From Bacteroidales bacterium UBA4814 (GTDB lineage Bacteria > Bacteroidota > Bacteroidia > Bacteroidales > UBA7960): DNA of 64,000 nucleotides. The stretch spans positions 1 to 64,000 of the forward strand of contig DHFW01000040.1 of assembly GCA_002402465.1 (NCBI GenBank), read 5' to 3'. The stretch's first letter is position 1. Each line of letters starts with the position of its first letter. Of this stretch, positions 24,256-33,369 are shown in pieces. The notes under the pieces were generated by a model. That model did no database searches. It saw only the letters and a list, made by a program, of their open reading frames with translations, and was not told the DNA's origin. The position numbers and the translations under genes are program-made.

Positions 24256-26007
24256 ATGAAAAATTCCGGCTATCTGTATCTTCTGGTTATTGTTTTGCTG
24301 CTTGCCTCTACGCTGTTGCAAGCCCAGGAACCTTTTGCCGGAGGGCATTTCTGGGTTTCGTTTACCGATAAGAACAACTCACCATACAGCATTGAGCGTC
24401 CCTGGGATTTTTTGTCGCAGCGATCGCTGGAGCGCCGCGCCAGCCAGCAGATTTCTGTGAACCAATTGGATCTTCCGCCAAGCCCGGCCTATATCGACAG
24501 CCTCAAGGCTGATGCTGAAGTGGAGGTTTGGTACACCAGCCGATGGTTTAATGGTGCGCTGGTTTTTACCAGTAGCGAGCAGGCCCTGGATCGCATCAAC
24601 AACCTGCTTTTTGTAAGCAGCACCGAACTTGTTAAACCCTTGCCACCAGTGGCTCCTCCTGAGGATTGGCAGGAACCGGATTCGGCCCTGAAAAAGGTTC
24701 AAACGCACGCCGAACAAGCCCTTGAGCTTTATCGCGTTTTCGAAACCTTTGCCGATAAAAGGGTTGCAGCCCAGTGGGAACAATGGGTAAACGGAACCGA
24801 TTTTGGCTTTTCGGCTGCCACCATTGCTCAGATAAACGGAGACCGATTAATGGCCGATGGCTACCTTGGCCAGGGAAAAATTATTGCTGTGCTCGATGCC
24901 GGTTTTATGGCTGCCGATCAGCTTTCGGTTTTTTCGCACCTATGGAATACCGGCAGGATAGGAGGTACCCGCGATTTTGTAGAACGCCAGCCCAATGTGT
25001 TCGGTAGCAGCCCGCACGGCACCTATGTGCTCTCGGTAATGGCTGCAAAGCGCCCGGGCGAGCTTATGGGCACTGCCACCGGAGCTTCTTACTGGCTGAT
25101 GCGCACCGAGGAAAGTGCAAATGAATTCCGCATAGAAGAATACAACTGGCTGGCAGGTGCCGAACTGGCCGACAGCCTCGGAGCCGACATCATCAATTCC
25201 TCCCTGGGCTATACCCGCTTCGACGATCCAGTACAAGACTATACCTATGGGCAACTCGACGGCCAAACTACCGTGGTGGCCCGCGCAGCCAACCTGGCGA
25301 CAGACAGGGGCATGCTGGTAGTAAACAGCGCCGGCAACTATGCCCAGCAAAACTGGCGCTACATAGGCTCTCCGGCCGACAGCTTCGGGGCTTTGAGTGT
25401 GGGAGCAGTGGAGATCAGCGGAGAAAGAGCTGCCTTCAGCTCTTTTGGGCCCAGTGCCGATGGCCGCATTAAGCCCGATGTGATGGCTCATGGCAGGCAA
25501 GTACCTGTGGCCAACACCGCCGATGGCGTTGCTCTGGCAAACGGAACATCGTTCTCAAGTCCTGTAATAGCAGGCATGGCGGCCGCTTTGTGGCAAAAAC
25601 ACCCTCAGGTCACTGCACACCAAATTAAAAAGGCCATTATTGAAAGCGGAAACCGGTTTCTGAAGCCTGATACTGCTTACGGGCACGGAATCCCTGACTT
25701 TGTCTGGGCCTCACGGTTGCTGCAGCATAACTTCCAGCCCGAAAGGCAAATGGTGCTTTATCCAAACCCCATTAGTCCAGAAACCTACATTAGTCAATAT
25801 TCTGATGTGGACCAGCTGGTTAATATTGAAGTTTTCGATTTAAAGGGGCAGCTGATATATTTACTCGAATACAATCTTCACCCAGGATATAACCGAATTC
25901 AACCTTTCGGGCAGGCACACCATTTAAACAATGGAATATATTTATTAAGGATGACTTCTCTACAAACGGGCCAATTTTCTGTAGCCAAGTTTTTCAAGGC
26001 CTGGTAA
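24256..26007 (+). CDS. Secreted subtilisin-like serine protease (type IX secretion)
   Basis: A 583-residue S8 peptidase. A signal peptide (to about 23, LLQAQ) is followed by a prodomain that includes SQRSLERRA. The catalytic domain has Asp 214 (AVLDAGF), His 254 (SPHGTYV), the oxyanion Asn in VNSAGNYA and Ser 432 (NGTSFSSPVIAGM). The last ~80 residues form a type A sorting domain (VLYPNPISPETYI, VEVFDLKGQLIYLLE-like stretch, NGIYLLRM, KFFKAW), which directs export by the type IX system and cell-surface attachment. Such proteases probably feed the cell on protein or trim surface proteins. An 824-bp gap follows. Confidence 0.93.
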   Translation: MKNSGYLYLLVIVLLLASTLLQAQEPFAGGHFWVSFTDKNNSPYSIERPWDFLSQRSLERRASQQISVNQLDLPPSPAYIDSLKADAEVEVWYTSRWFNGALVFTSSEQALDRINNLLFVSSTELVKPLPPVAPPEDWQEPDSALKKVQTHAEQALELYRVFETFADKRVAAQWEQWVNGTDFGFSAATIAQINGDRLMADGYLGQGKIIAVLDAGFMAADQLSVFSHLWNTGRIGGTRDFVERQPNVFGSSPHGTYVLSVMAAKRPGELMGTATGASYWLMRTEESANEFRIEEYNWLAGAELADSLGADIINSSLGYTRFDDPVQDYTYGQLDGQTTVVARAANLATDRGMLVVNSAGNYAQQNWRYIGSPADSFGALSVGAVEISGERAAFSSFGPSADGRIKPDVMAHGRQVPVANTADGVALANGTSFSSPVIAGMAAALWQKHPQVTAHQIKKAIIESGNRFLKPDTAYGHGIPDFVWASRLLQHNFQPERQMVLYPNPISPETYISQYSDVDQLVNIEVFDLKGQLIYLLEYNLHPGYNRIQPFGQAHHLNNGIYLLRMTSLQTGQFSVAKFFKAW

Positions 26008-26831
26008 ATTGTTCCCTGACTTGTGCTTCTACTTTCCTAAAACAAGCCTTACTAAATTATTTTCTTCATTTCCATTTTCTGGAAAATTGTTTTCCAGTTT
26101 GTTGATTATCAAATTGCCGAAAATTTTTAGGGGAAATTATCTGTTTTTTTTCGTCCTTACCATTTGATTTTTCCTTGCAACAGGTAGGGGCAATGCTTTT
26201 TATGGAATCCTCAGGAAGATATCAGGTGGTATAGGTGAATATATCATTGACAAATTGAACTCCAATTTTATCTTTTATTGTACCTAAATGTGTATGCCTT
26301 GAAACAGGAACATGATTTCCTGGCCCTTTGTTTTCCAATTGTCAACTCTCCAATCAGTGATTCATGTTTTTAACCAATTTTTGATAATTGACGTTTGTAA
26401 ATATTAAGGTGTTTACAATTGTAACATTAATTGGGTAATCTATTAAAATACAGGCTTGTTAACAAGTGTGATTCTTGTTCATAGTATTGAAATATTTCAA
26501 TATTGTTAAGTTGCTTGAACGTTGGGAAGAAAAGATTTAAAACAGAAGAAAATAATAAGCTTATTTAACTATACATCAGCATTTAAATAAATTTATATTA
26601 AGCTTTACATTAAATATTATTTTAAAAATATAGTTTTTAATAAATTAATTTCATAAATTTAAAAAAAAAACTGTATTTCAAGTTATTATGTAATCTATAT
26701 AAACATTTTGTTAAAGGTTGCTTTCGGTTTACAATTTTAATCTCTTTATTTGTTTACAACGTTGAACTTTCTTATTATACTTTTTAATACCTTTACAACT
26801 ATGTAAATCCTGTTGAATGTATTGAAATATC
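26008..26831. promoter_or_regulatory. Long AT-rich regulatory gap before an XRE gene
   Basis: No gene is seen in these 824 bp. They contain a perfect 18-bp palindrome, TATTGAAATATTTCAATA, at 26485-26502; its half TATTGAAATAT recurs at about 26819-26829, directly before the XRE start codon. TTTACAA motifs recur (near 26411 as TTACAATTGTAA, a palindrome, and near 26727, 26753 and 26794). The stretch from about 26570 to 26680 is almost only A and T. It looks like a promoter/operator region, possibly autoregulated, or the scar of a lost gene. Confidence 0.45.
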
Positions 26832-27395
26832 ATGATAAGCCGAATACAGAAAATAATTCAACTTAAGAAACTCACCTCTTCGGCCTTTGCCGATCAGGTT
26901 GGGGTGCCGCGATCAACTATTTCTCATATATTATCGGGACGAAATAATCCGAGCCTGGAGTTTGTGCAAAAAGTCCTCGATACTTTCCCCGAAATCAGGA
27001 CCTCATGGCTGGTTCGAGGCGAAGGCCATATGTTGAAAGCCACCAACACTCTTTTTCCTGAAGAGGACTTTGATGATTTAAAATCGGAAGCATTACTTCA
27101 GAAATCCCAGGAGAATGCTGAAAGAGGGGTAGCAAAGGAAACCCGGAAAGAGGAAGATATCGGGGAGTCAAAACCTTCTCCGGGAAAAGAAATTCGAAGG
27201 CCGGAGGCCGTAATGGCGGAAATATCGCAAACTGAAGAAGGTAAAAAGTCAATTGAAAAAGCAGATATTCCTGCTGAGAGGCCTGAGGGTTTACACAAGC
27301 TGCCCGAAAAATTCGATTCAATTCATAAAAAAACAGTGCGGGTGCTAATGTTTTACAACGACGGAAGCTTTTCAGAGCATTTTCCTATAGAGTAA
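26832..27395 (+). CDS. XRE-family helix-turn-helix regulator
   Basis: A 187-residue protein. Residues 1-65 form a Cro/CI-type DNA-binding domain: RIQKIIQLKKLTSSAFADQV, then GVPRSTISHILSGRNNPSLE, and the WLVRGEGHML ending common in Bacteroidota. About 90 charged, probably disordered residues follow. The last ~20 (KTVRVLMFYNDGSFSEHFPI) form a short beta element seen at the end of many uncharacterised proteins in this phylum. Target genes are unknown; the palindromes in the large upstream gap are candidate operators for self-control. Confidence 0.85.
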   Translation: MISRIQKIIQLKKLTSSAFADQVGVPRSTISHILSGRNNPSLEFVQKVLDTFPEIRTSWLVRGEGHMLKATNTLFPEEDFDDLKSEALLQKSQENAERGVAKETRKEEDIGESKPSPGKEIRRPEAVMAEISQTEEGKKSIEKADIPAERPEGLHKLPEKFDSIHKKTVRVLMFYNDGSFSEHFPIE

Positions 27396-27404
27396 AAGAA
27401 TAAA

Positions 27405-27827
27405 TCAGAAGCGTTCGAGCTGTGAAAAGAAAAAATCGCTTTCCCTGAGGGCATTTTCGTCAGAGTCGCTGCCGTGCACCGCATTGTGTTCAATGCTTGC
27501 CCCAAACAATTTTCTCAGGGTGCCTTCCTCTGCTTTTGTTGGATCGGTGGCCCCGATCAGACTGCGGTAGTCATCCACGGCATTTTCCTTTTCCAGAATG
27601 GCTGCCACAATAGGCCCATCGCACATAAATTTTGTCAGCCGGTTAAAAAAAGGCTTGCCTCGGTGTACCTCATAAAACGTTTCAGCCTGTTTGAGCGAAA
27701 GCTGTAAGTACTTCATGGCCGTGATCCTAAACCCAGCCTCGTTGATGCGTGCCAGTATGGGGCCCACATAGCCATGTTCAACAGCATAGGGCTTAATCAT
27801 TGTTAGTGTTATATTGCCTCTTGACAT
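27405..27827 (-). CDS. ndk: Nucleoside-diphosphate kinase
   Basis: A 140-residue kinase that balances NTP pools by passing the gamma-phosphate through a phosphohistidine. It begins SRGNITLTMIKPYAVEHGYV. Other hallmarks are the GPIVAAILEKENAV strand, the GATDPTKAEEGTLRKLFG loop and the active site EHNAVHGSDSDENA with catalytic His. I chose the ATG at 27827 since relatives start three to five residues before the GNxTxTMIKP strand; an open frame upstream could add 40 residues with no domain. It is convergent with the XRE gene, 9 bp apart. Confidence 0.93.
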   Translation of the reverse strand: MSRGNITLTMIKPYAVEHGYVGPILARINEAGFRITAMKYLQLSLKQAETFYEVHRGKPFFNRLTKFMCDGPIVAAILEKENAVDDYRSLIGATDPTKAEEGTLRKLFGASIEHNAVHGSDSDENALRESDFFFSQLERF

Positions 27828-27934
27828 AACCTGTTTGTTTTCAGCATTAAAACCCAGCAGGGAATCAACATATTCAGATTCCATAAAAATAATTAAATTG
27901 ATTGAGGGTAAAAACATAACTTCGGCTTTTTTTT

Positions 27935-27942
27935 TACCTTTG
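27935..27942 (+). promoter_or_regulatory. Candidate -7 promoter element
   Basis: TACCTTTG matches TAnnTTTG exactly, 25 bp upstream of the TTG start of the DHH gene in the divergent gap with ndk. Confidence 0.45.
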
Positions 27943-27967
27943 TTCAACTTAAAAATTTAGCCCGGAT

Positions 27968-28975
27968 TTGGATCCAGCAAATATCAGCAAGGTAAAACAG
28001 CTTCTTTCAGACAAAGATCAGCCCATAGCCATTATTACCCATACCAATCCCGACGGAGATGCCCTTGGTTCTTCTCTGGGTATGTATGGTTTTTTGTTGC
28101 TTTCGGGTTTTACAAACCTCAGGGTCATCACTCCCAACACTTATCCTTCTTTTCTGCGCTGGATACCTTGGCAGGAAAAAATCATTATTGCTGACCAAAA
28201 CCCGGAAGCCGCAAGGAAAATACTTTCTGGCGCCAGCATAATTTTTTGCCTCGATTTCAATGGTATGGGTCGTGTCAATGGCCTGGAAAATTCACTGCGT
28301 CAGTCCTCAGGCACAAAGATTCTGATTGACCATCACCCACAACCAACCGGCGAATTCGACCTCATGTTCTCTGAAACCCGGGTAAGCAGCACCGCCGAGT
28401 TGATTTATGATTTAATTGCGGCCCTTGGCGGGGAAAACATGATTGACCGAAGAGTAGCCGAATGCCTGTATGCCGGTATTGTGACCGACACCGGATCGTT
28501 CAGCTATGCATGCAATGAGCCCAAAACTTACGAGATAGCAGCCCGCCTCATTGCTCTTGGCGTGGATGCAGAGCACTTGCACCGTCTCATTTACGACACC
28601 TATTCGGTCAACCGCATGCGTCTGCTGGGATTTTGCCTCAGCGAAAGGCTGAAAGTACTCCCACAACAGGGCGCGGCATACATCAGCCTCAGCGCAGCCG
28701 ATCTGGAGCGCTTTAATCACCAGGAGGGCGATACAGAAGGCGTAGTTAATTATGCCATGAGCATCGAAAACATTCACCTGGCTGCCCTGTTTATTGAGAA
28801 AGACGATCATATTAAAATCTCTTTTCGCTCCGCTGGGAAGGTGGATGTAAACCTGCTGGCCCGTAATTACTTTAACGGAGGTGGCCACCGCAATGCCGCC
28901 GGTGGAAAATATTTTGAAAACCTGATGGAGACTACCAAAAGATTTGAAAATATTTTACGCAACGGGCAGGTTTAA
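27968..28975 (+). CDS. DHH-family phosphoesterase, NrnA-like
   Basis: A 335-residue enzyme of the RecJ-like DHH/DHHA1 superfamily. Metal-binding motifs are NPDGDALGSSLG near residue 25, DFNGMGR, DHHPQPTGEFD, TDTGSF and the C-terminal GGGHRNAAGG of the DHHA1 domain. NrnA-type members degrade nanoRNA and/or dephosphorylate pAp; related ones cleave pGpG or cyclic dinucleotides. The start codon appears to be TTG: no ATG lies near, and the first helix begins immediately. It is followed 16 bp after its stop by the first of three FKBP lipoprotein genes. Confidence 0.87.
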   Translation: MDPANISKVKQLLSDKDQPIAIITHTNPDGDALGSSLGMYGFLLLSGFTNLRVITPNTYPSFLRWIPWQEKIIIADQNPEAARKILSGASIIFCLDFNGMGRVNGLENSLRQSSGTKILIDHHPQPTGEFDLMFSETRVSSTAELIYDLIAALGGENMIDRRVAECLYAGIVTDTGSFSYACNEPKTYEIAARLIALGVDAEHLHRLIYDTYSVNRMRLLGFCLSERLKVLPQQGAAYISLSAADLERFNHQEGDTEGVVNYAMSIENIHLAALFIEKDDHIKISFRSAGKVDVNLLARNYFNGGGHRNAAGGKYFENLMETTKRFENILRNGQV

Positions 28976-28991
28976 TAAACTGAAAGTCAAT

Positions 28992-29519
28992 ATGAAATTT
29001 CAAAGGTTTTTTTTCTTCTTTCTGTTTTCCTTGCTGATTGCGGTATCCTGCAACCAGCCACAGAAAGAGCGTCGGCTGCCCGATCAGCAGGAGCTCAGGA
29101 AAACCCTGGAAGAAACCAATAAAATCCTTCTGGAATCAGAGAAACAGGAAATCATGGATTTTATTGCCCGCTATGGCTGGGACATGCAGGAAACCGGCTC
29201 CGGACTTTGGTACCAGGTTTACCACCAAGGCCGTGGCGAAAGAGCCAGCACCGGAAAGATTGCCCTAATCAACTACTCCATCAGCCTTCTTACCGGCGAC
29301 AGAATCTATTCATCGGAAACCGAAGGAGCCAAGGAGTTTCGTGTTGGCCGGGGCGGAGTGGAACTTGGACTTGAAGAAGGCATTCTGCTGCTTAAAGAAG
29401 GTGATAAGGCACGCTTTATCATGCCCTCGCATTTGGCGCACGGAGTGCCCGGCGATGGCGTTAAAATCCCCGCAAGGGCAACCATAGTGTATGATGTGGA
29501 GTTGATTGAGCTGAAATAA
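28992..29519 (+). CDS. FKBP-type peptidyl-prolyl isomerase lipoprotein (one domain)
   Basis: A 175-residue lipoprotein with the lipobox IAVSC, a helical linker (ELRKTLEETNKILLESEKQE) and one FKBP domain near residues 70-175 (GLWYQVYHQGRG, VELGLEEGILLLKEGDKARF, IMPSHLAHGV, TIVYDVELIEL). Similar one-domain lipoproteins include GldI of gliding Bacteroidota, but no other gliding gene is here, so I do not use that name. Some FKBP active-site aromatics are replaced. I began at MKFQRF (28992) as it starts the signal. It is the first of three adjacent FKBP lipoprotein genes. Confidence 0.88.
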   Translation: MKFQRFFFFFLFSLLIAVSCNQPQKERRLPDQQELRKTLEETNKILLESEKQEIMDFIARYGWDMQETGSGLWYQVYHQGRGERASTGKIALINYSISLLTGDRIYSSETEGAKEFRVGRGGVELGLEEGILLLKEGDKARFIMPSHLAHGVPGDGVKIPARATIVYDVELIELK

Positions 29520-29637
29520 TATTTGAAAAAAAAAAACGATACCATTAAAACGAGCATGATTCGTTAAACACATAAATTACGGATGAAGATTCATCATGCG
29601 GGTTGAGTCCGATCATAAATTAAAACAAAAATTACGG

Positions 29638-30525
29638 ATGAAAAATCTGAAAACAATTCTGGTGATGTTGCTGGCCCTTACTGTGGCAGCCTGTTCGAGC
29701 AATCCCCATAAAGGGTTTAAGAAAACCGATAGTGGTCTGTATTATCAATTTCATAACCAGAGTGATGGCGTAAAGCCTGAGGTGGGCAAACTGGTTTCCA
29801 TGGAAATGGTTTACAGCGATGCCACCGGCGAAGTGCTTATGGATACTCGTTTGGATGGCCGCCAATTTGTACTTGAGTTTATTGAATCGGAATATCCCGG
29901 CGATCTTTTCGAAGGCATTGGCATGATGTCGGTTGGCGACAGTGCTTCCTTTATTTTGGATGCCGAAAAATTCTTTACCTTAACTGCCCAAATGCCCATG
30001 ATGCCCGATTTTATTGAAGCAGGCTCCAGCCTCACCTTCAATATTAAACTGCTCGACGTTCTTTCCGAGGAAGAATACATGGAAGAGCAAATGCGTCTGG
30101 CTGAAGAGCGCATGCGCGAAAACGAATTGCGTGCCGGTGCCGAGGACGGGATACTGGCCGAGTACCTGGCTGCCAACAACATTACCGTGGCCCCGCGCGC
30201 GAGCGGATTGATTTTTATTGAGAAAGAAAAAGGCAGTGGCGAAAAAGTTGAACCCGGACAAACCGTTGCAGTACATTATGAAGGCCGCCTGCTAGATGGC
30301 ACCTTGTTCGATTCGAGCATTCAGCGCGGTGAACCCATTGAATTTTCGCTTGGGGTAGGACAAGTTATTCCCGGTTGGGACGAAGGCATTAGCCTGATGA
30401 ACGTAGGCGGAAAAGCACAGCTTATCATTCCTTCGCACCTTGCCTATGGCGAGCGTGGCGCCGGAAACGTAGTGCCGTCTTATTCCACCCTGGTTTTCGA
30501 CGTTGAAGTGGTTGGTGTGAAATAA
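29638..30525 (+). CDS. FKBP-type isomerase lipoprotein (two domains)
   Basis: A 295-residue lipoprotein (lipobox TVAAC). The first FKBP-like domain (about 30-145; SGLYYQFHNQSDGVKPEVGK, then DLFEGIGMMSVGDSASFIL) is diverged. The second (about 185-295) is canonical: EPGQTVAVHYEGRLLDGTLF, then VGQVIPGWDEGISLMNVGGK and IPSHLAYGERGAG. A charged helical linker with repeated EEEYMEEQMRLAEERM joins them. It should act as a periplasmic isomerase or chaperone. It is separated from the three-domain gene by only 6 bp. Confidence 0.9.
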   Translation: MKNLKTILVMLLALTVAACSSNPHKGFKKTDSGLYYQFHNQSDGVKPEVGKLVSMEMVYSDATGEVLMDTRLDGRQFVLEFIESEYPGDLFEGIGMMSVGDSASFILDAEKFFTLTAQMPMMPDFIEAGSSLTFNIKLLDVLSEEEYMEEQMRLAEERMRENELRAGAEDGILAEYLAANNITVAPRASGLIFIEKEKGSGEKVEPGQTVAVHYEGRLLDGTLFDSSIQRGEPIEFSLGVGQVIPGWDEGISLMNVGGKAQLIIPSHLAYGERGAGNVVPSYSTLVFDVEVVGVK

Positions 30526-30531
30526 AACCTC

Positions 30532-31764
30532 ATGAAAAAGCACACGCCAGGTATCCGGGATCATCATAGTATTCGGCCATTGCATCGAATTTTACCCCTT
30601 ATCAGTGTGGTGGCTTTTATATGGCTCACGGGCTGCAAAACCTCGCAGCTAGCCACCGTGGCCGAACCTGAAAAGGTGGTTATGAAAACCACCGAATCCG
30701 GACTGGAATATCACATCGAGGCCCTGGGCTCCGGCCCAACCGCCACCGATGGTGATGTGGTTTCGGTCCATTACTCTGCCAGGCTTGAGGACGGCACTAT
30801 GTTCGACAACTCCTACGACAGGGGTGAACCCATTGTGTTTACTCTGGGCATTGGTCAGGTTATTCCTGGCTGGGAAGAGGGCATAAAGCTGCTGAGCAAA
30901 GGCGACAAGGCCACTTTTAATATACCGCCACAATTGGCCTATGGCGAAAATGGCATCGGCCCCATTCCACCCAATGCCACCCTTACTTTTGAGGTGGAGC
31001 TGGTAGATATCAGCAATCCTGTGGCACCGCTCGATGTTACAGGAATTCTGCGCCAAACCACCGAAAGGGGGGTGGAGTATGCCGTGGTGCGCCAGGGACA
31101 AGGAATACAGCTGGAGCCCGAAATGCGCCTGAAGGTGCATTACAATGGTTTCCTGGAGGATGGCACCCGCTTTGATTCTTCTTACGACCGTGCCCGCCCC
31201 ATAGAGTTTGTGCTGGGTCGCGGTATGGTTATTCCAGGTTGGGAGGAAGGACTTCAACAATTGCGCGTTGGCGACCAGGCACGCATCTGGATTCCTTATC
31301 AGCTGGCTTATGGTGAAAATGGGCGTGGGCCTATCCCCGCAAGGGCTAACCTGATTTTCGATGTGGAAATTATGGAAGCCGAGCCAGTGGCCACACCCAA
31401 GCCTTTTGATGTTTCAGGCCTGGAAGTGCATACGACCGAGACAGGCCTGATGTATATTGTGGTGAGAGAAGGGCATGGTCAGCTTCCCGAACAAGGTAAG
31501 GTACTTATTGTGCACTACTCGGGTTTTATGGAAGATGGCAGTCTGTTCGACTCGTCGGTGCAGCGCGGAGAACCTTTCCGTTTTGTGCTGGGCAGCAACC
31601 AGGTGATCAGAGGCTGGGACGAAGGGTTTGCCCTGATGAGAAAAGGCAGCAAGATGCGCTTTATCATCCCGCCCGACTTGGGTTATGGAGACCGCGAAGT
31701 GGGGCCTATCCCGGCAAATTCTACCCTTATTTTTGACGTCGAACTGATTGATTTTCAACAATAA
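30532..31764 (+). CDS. FKBP-type isomerase lipoprotein (three domains)
   Basis: A 410-residue lipoprotein (lipobox LTGC) with three tandem canonical FKBP domains at about 50-160, 170-280 and 295-408. Each carries the drug-binding-type core: VHYSARLEDGTMFDNSYDRG, VHYNGFLEDGTRFDSSYDRA and VHYSGFMEDGSLFDSSVQRG. Each also has an IPGWEEG/IRGWDEG and an LAYGENG-like loop. All three look catalytically intact. Multi-domain FKBPs usually act as extended chaperones. Lgt, which attaches the lipid to such proteins, is encoded 11 bp downstream. Confidence 0.92.
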   Translation: MKKHTPGIRDHHSIRPLHRILPLISVVAFIWLTGCKTSQLATVAEPEKVVMKTTESGLEYHIEALGSGPTATDGDVVSVHYSARLEDGTMFDNSYDRGEPIVFTLGIGQVIPGWEEGIKLLSKGDKATFNIPPQLAYGENGIGPIPPNATLTFEVELVDISNPVAPLDVTGILRQTTERGVEYAVVRQGQGIQLEPEMRLKVHYNGFLEDGTRFDSSYDRARPIEFVLGRGMVIPGWEEGLQQLRVGDQARIWIPYQLAYGENGRGPIPARANLIFDVEIMEAEPVATPKPFDVSGLEVHTTETGLMYIVVREGHGQLPEQGKVLIVHYSGFMEDGSLFDSSVQRGEPFRFVLGSNQVIRGWDEGFALMRKGSKMRFIIPPDLGYGDREVGPIPANSTLIFDVELIDFQQ

Positions 31765-31775
31765 AAAAATTAATT

Positions 31776-32624
31776 ATGACATTTTTGCAGGTAACTTGGG
31801 ATGTAAGCCCGGTGATTTTTAATTTGGGCCCGCTCTCGGTACGCTGGTATGGCCTGTTTTGGGCACTTTCCTTCTATTTTGGATATGAGATCATGTACCG
31901 TATCTTTAAAAGAGAAAACGTTCCGCTGATGCAGGTGGATAAACTACTGATTTACATTGCGCTGGGATCTGTGATAGGCGCCCGCCTGGGCCATTGTTTC
32001 TTTTACGATTTCGATTATTACATTAACAACCCCCTGGAGATACTGATGATCTGGCAGGGCGGACTGGCCAGTCATGGCGGCGCCATTGGCATCATTGTGG
32101 CCTTGTATTTTTATCAGAAAAATGTAAGCAGCAAGTCTTATGCATGGCTGCTAGACCGGATGGTGATACCCATTTCGCTGGCGGCCTTCTTTATTCGCAT
32201 GGGAAACCTTATGAATTCAGAAATTTACGGCCACCAGACTGACTTACCTTGGGGCTTCATCTTTGTAAGGGCTGGTGAGGTGGTACCCAAACATCCCACA
32301 CAATTATACGAAGGCATACCTTATCTGCTGCTTTTCCTGGGACTGGGCTGGCTGTATCTGAAAAAAGCAAAAGTATTACCACCCGCTTTCCTGCTGTCGT
32401 TATTTGCCATTGTTTTGTTTACTGTGCGCTTCCTGGTGGAGTTTATAAAGGAAGACCAGTCGGCATTCGAGGCCAACATGACCCTGAATATGGGGCAATG
32501 GCTGAGTCTGCCGTTTATTGTGGCTGGCATAGTGATAATGTTCTGGTCGCTGAAGCAAAAACCGGAGCCCATTACCATTAATGAAAACACCAAAGAAAAA
32601 CCCCGAAAGAAAAAGCGCAGATAA
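31776..32624 (+). CDS. lgt: Prolipoprotein diacylglyceryl transferase
   Basis: A 282-residue inner-membrane enzyme with about seven helices that transfers diacylglycerol to the lipobox cysteine, the first step in lipoprotein maturation. Signature stretches are LGPLSVRWYGLFWALSFYFG, IGARLGHCFFYDFDYY, GGLASHGGAIG, the family signature around FIRMGNLMNSEIYG, and PKHPTQLYEGIPYLLL. A basic tail (KEKPRKKKRR) ends the protein. It is preceded by three lipoprotein genes, probably in one transcript. It converges with the RsmI-like gene only 4 bp away. Confidence 0.96.
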   Translation: MTFLQVTWDVSPVIFNLGPLSVRWYGLFWALSFYFGYEIMYRIFKRENVPLMQVDKLLIYIALGSVIGARLGHCFFYDFDYYINNPLEILMIWQGGLASHGGAIGIIVALYFYQKNVSSKSYAWLLDRMVIPISLAAFFIRMGNLMNSEIYGHQTDLPWGFIFVRAGEVVPKHPTQLYEGIPYLLLFLGLGWLYLKKAKVLPPAFLLSLFAIVLFTVRFLVEFIKEDQSAFEANMTLNMGQWLSLPFIVAGIVIMFWSLKQKPEPITINENTKEKPRKKKRR

Positions 32625-32628
32625 TAAT

Positions 32629-33357
32629 CTACGACCGGAACAAAAGGAAAATGCTCGTCCGCTTATGCAGGTCGGGCATTTCTTTTTTCCAGGCAGCTAT
32701 AGGCTGGCTTTTAATAAATTCTGTAGGTGTAGTCAGGTCGCAGGCCACACAAAGCATGGTTTCAGGGTTTAAGTTGCCCATCACATCCTGCAGGAGCTGG
32801 TTGTTACGAAAGGGCGTTTCCATGAAAATCTGTGTTTCTTTGTGCTTCCAGACAGCATTTTCAAGTTTTTTCAACTTGCGAACCCGCGCCGCTTTTTCGA
32901 TGGGCAAATAACCATGAAAGGTAAATTGCTGCCCGTTAAAGCCGGAGGCTATCAAGCCCAGCAAAATGGAAGAGGGGCCTACCAAAGGCACTACCCGGAT
33001 ATTTTGCCGGTGAGCCATAGCCACGATCACCTGCCCGGGGTCGGCAATGCAAGGATTTCCGGCTTCGGAGAGTAAGCCAATATCTTTACCTTGGAGCACA
33101 TTTTTCATGAAACCGTTTAGTTCCTCCGGGCGGGTATGTTTGTTAAGCAAATGAAACTGCACCTCGTCGAACGAACGGGTATAGCCTGCCAACCGAAGGA
33201 AACGGCGTGCAGTGCGAAGGTTCTCCACGATGAATTCGTCGAGCTTGTTTACCAGGGCCACGTGTCCGGCCGGCCAAATGGCAGAAATATCATCTCCTCC
33301 CAGCGAAGATGGGATCAGGAAAAGTTTTCCCGGAGCCTTGTTTATATCAGCGCTCAT
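32629..33357 (-). CDS. RsmI-like SAM-dependent methyltransferase
   Basis: A 242-residue tetrapyrrole methylase-fold protein related to RsmI, the 16S rRNA C1402 2'-O-methyltransferase. Visible features are the N-terminal KLFLIPSSLGG strand, FIVENLRTARRFLR, the GLLSEAGNPCIADPG loop, VPLVGPSSILLGLIASG and GYLPIEKAARV. It lacks the C-terminal part of full RsmI (usually 270-290 aa) and matches the short paralogue found in Bacteroidota, so rRNA methylation is likely but not certain. It lies 12 bp downstream of the threonine dehydratase gene, probably in one transcript. Confidence 0.83.
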   Translation of the reverse strand: MSADINKAPGKLFLIPSSLGGDDISAIWPAGHVALVNKLDEFIVENLRTARRFLRLAGYTRSFDEVQFHLLNKHTRPEELNGFMKNVLQGKDIGLLSEAGNPCIADPGQVIVAMAHRQNIRVVPLVGPSSILLGLIASGFNGQQFTFHGYLPIEKAARVRKLKKLENAVWKHKETQIFMETPFRNNQLLQDVMGNLNPETMLCVACDLTTPTEFIKSQPIAAWKKEMPDLHKRTSIFLLFRS

Positions 33358-33369
33358 TGTTGAGATTTT

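Noticed and set aside
27828..27947. Longer Ndk start
   Set aside because: The extra 40 residues have no counterpart in the family, and the ATG at 27827 lies at the expected distance from the first strand.
28992..29519. Gliding protein GldI
   Set aside because: The one-domain FKBP lipoprotein resembles it, but no other gliding gene occurs here, so the name would be unsupported.
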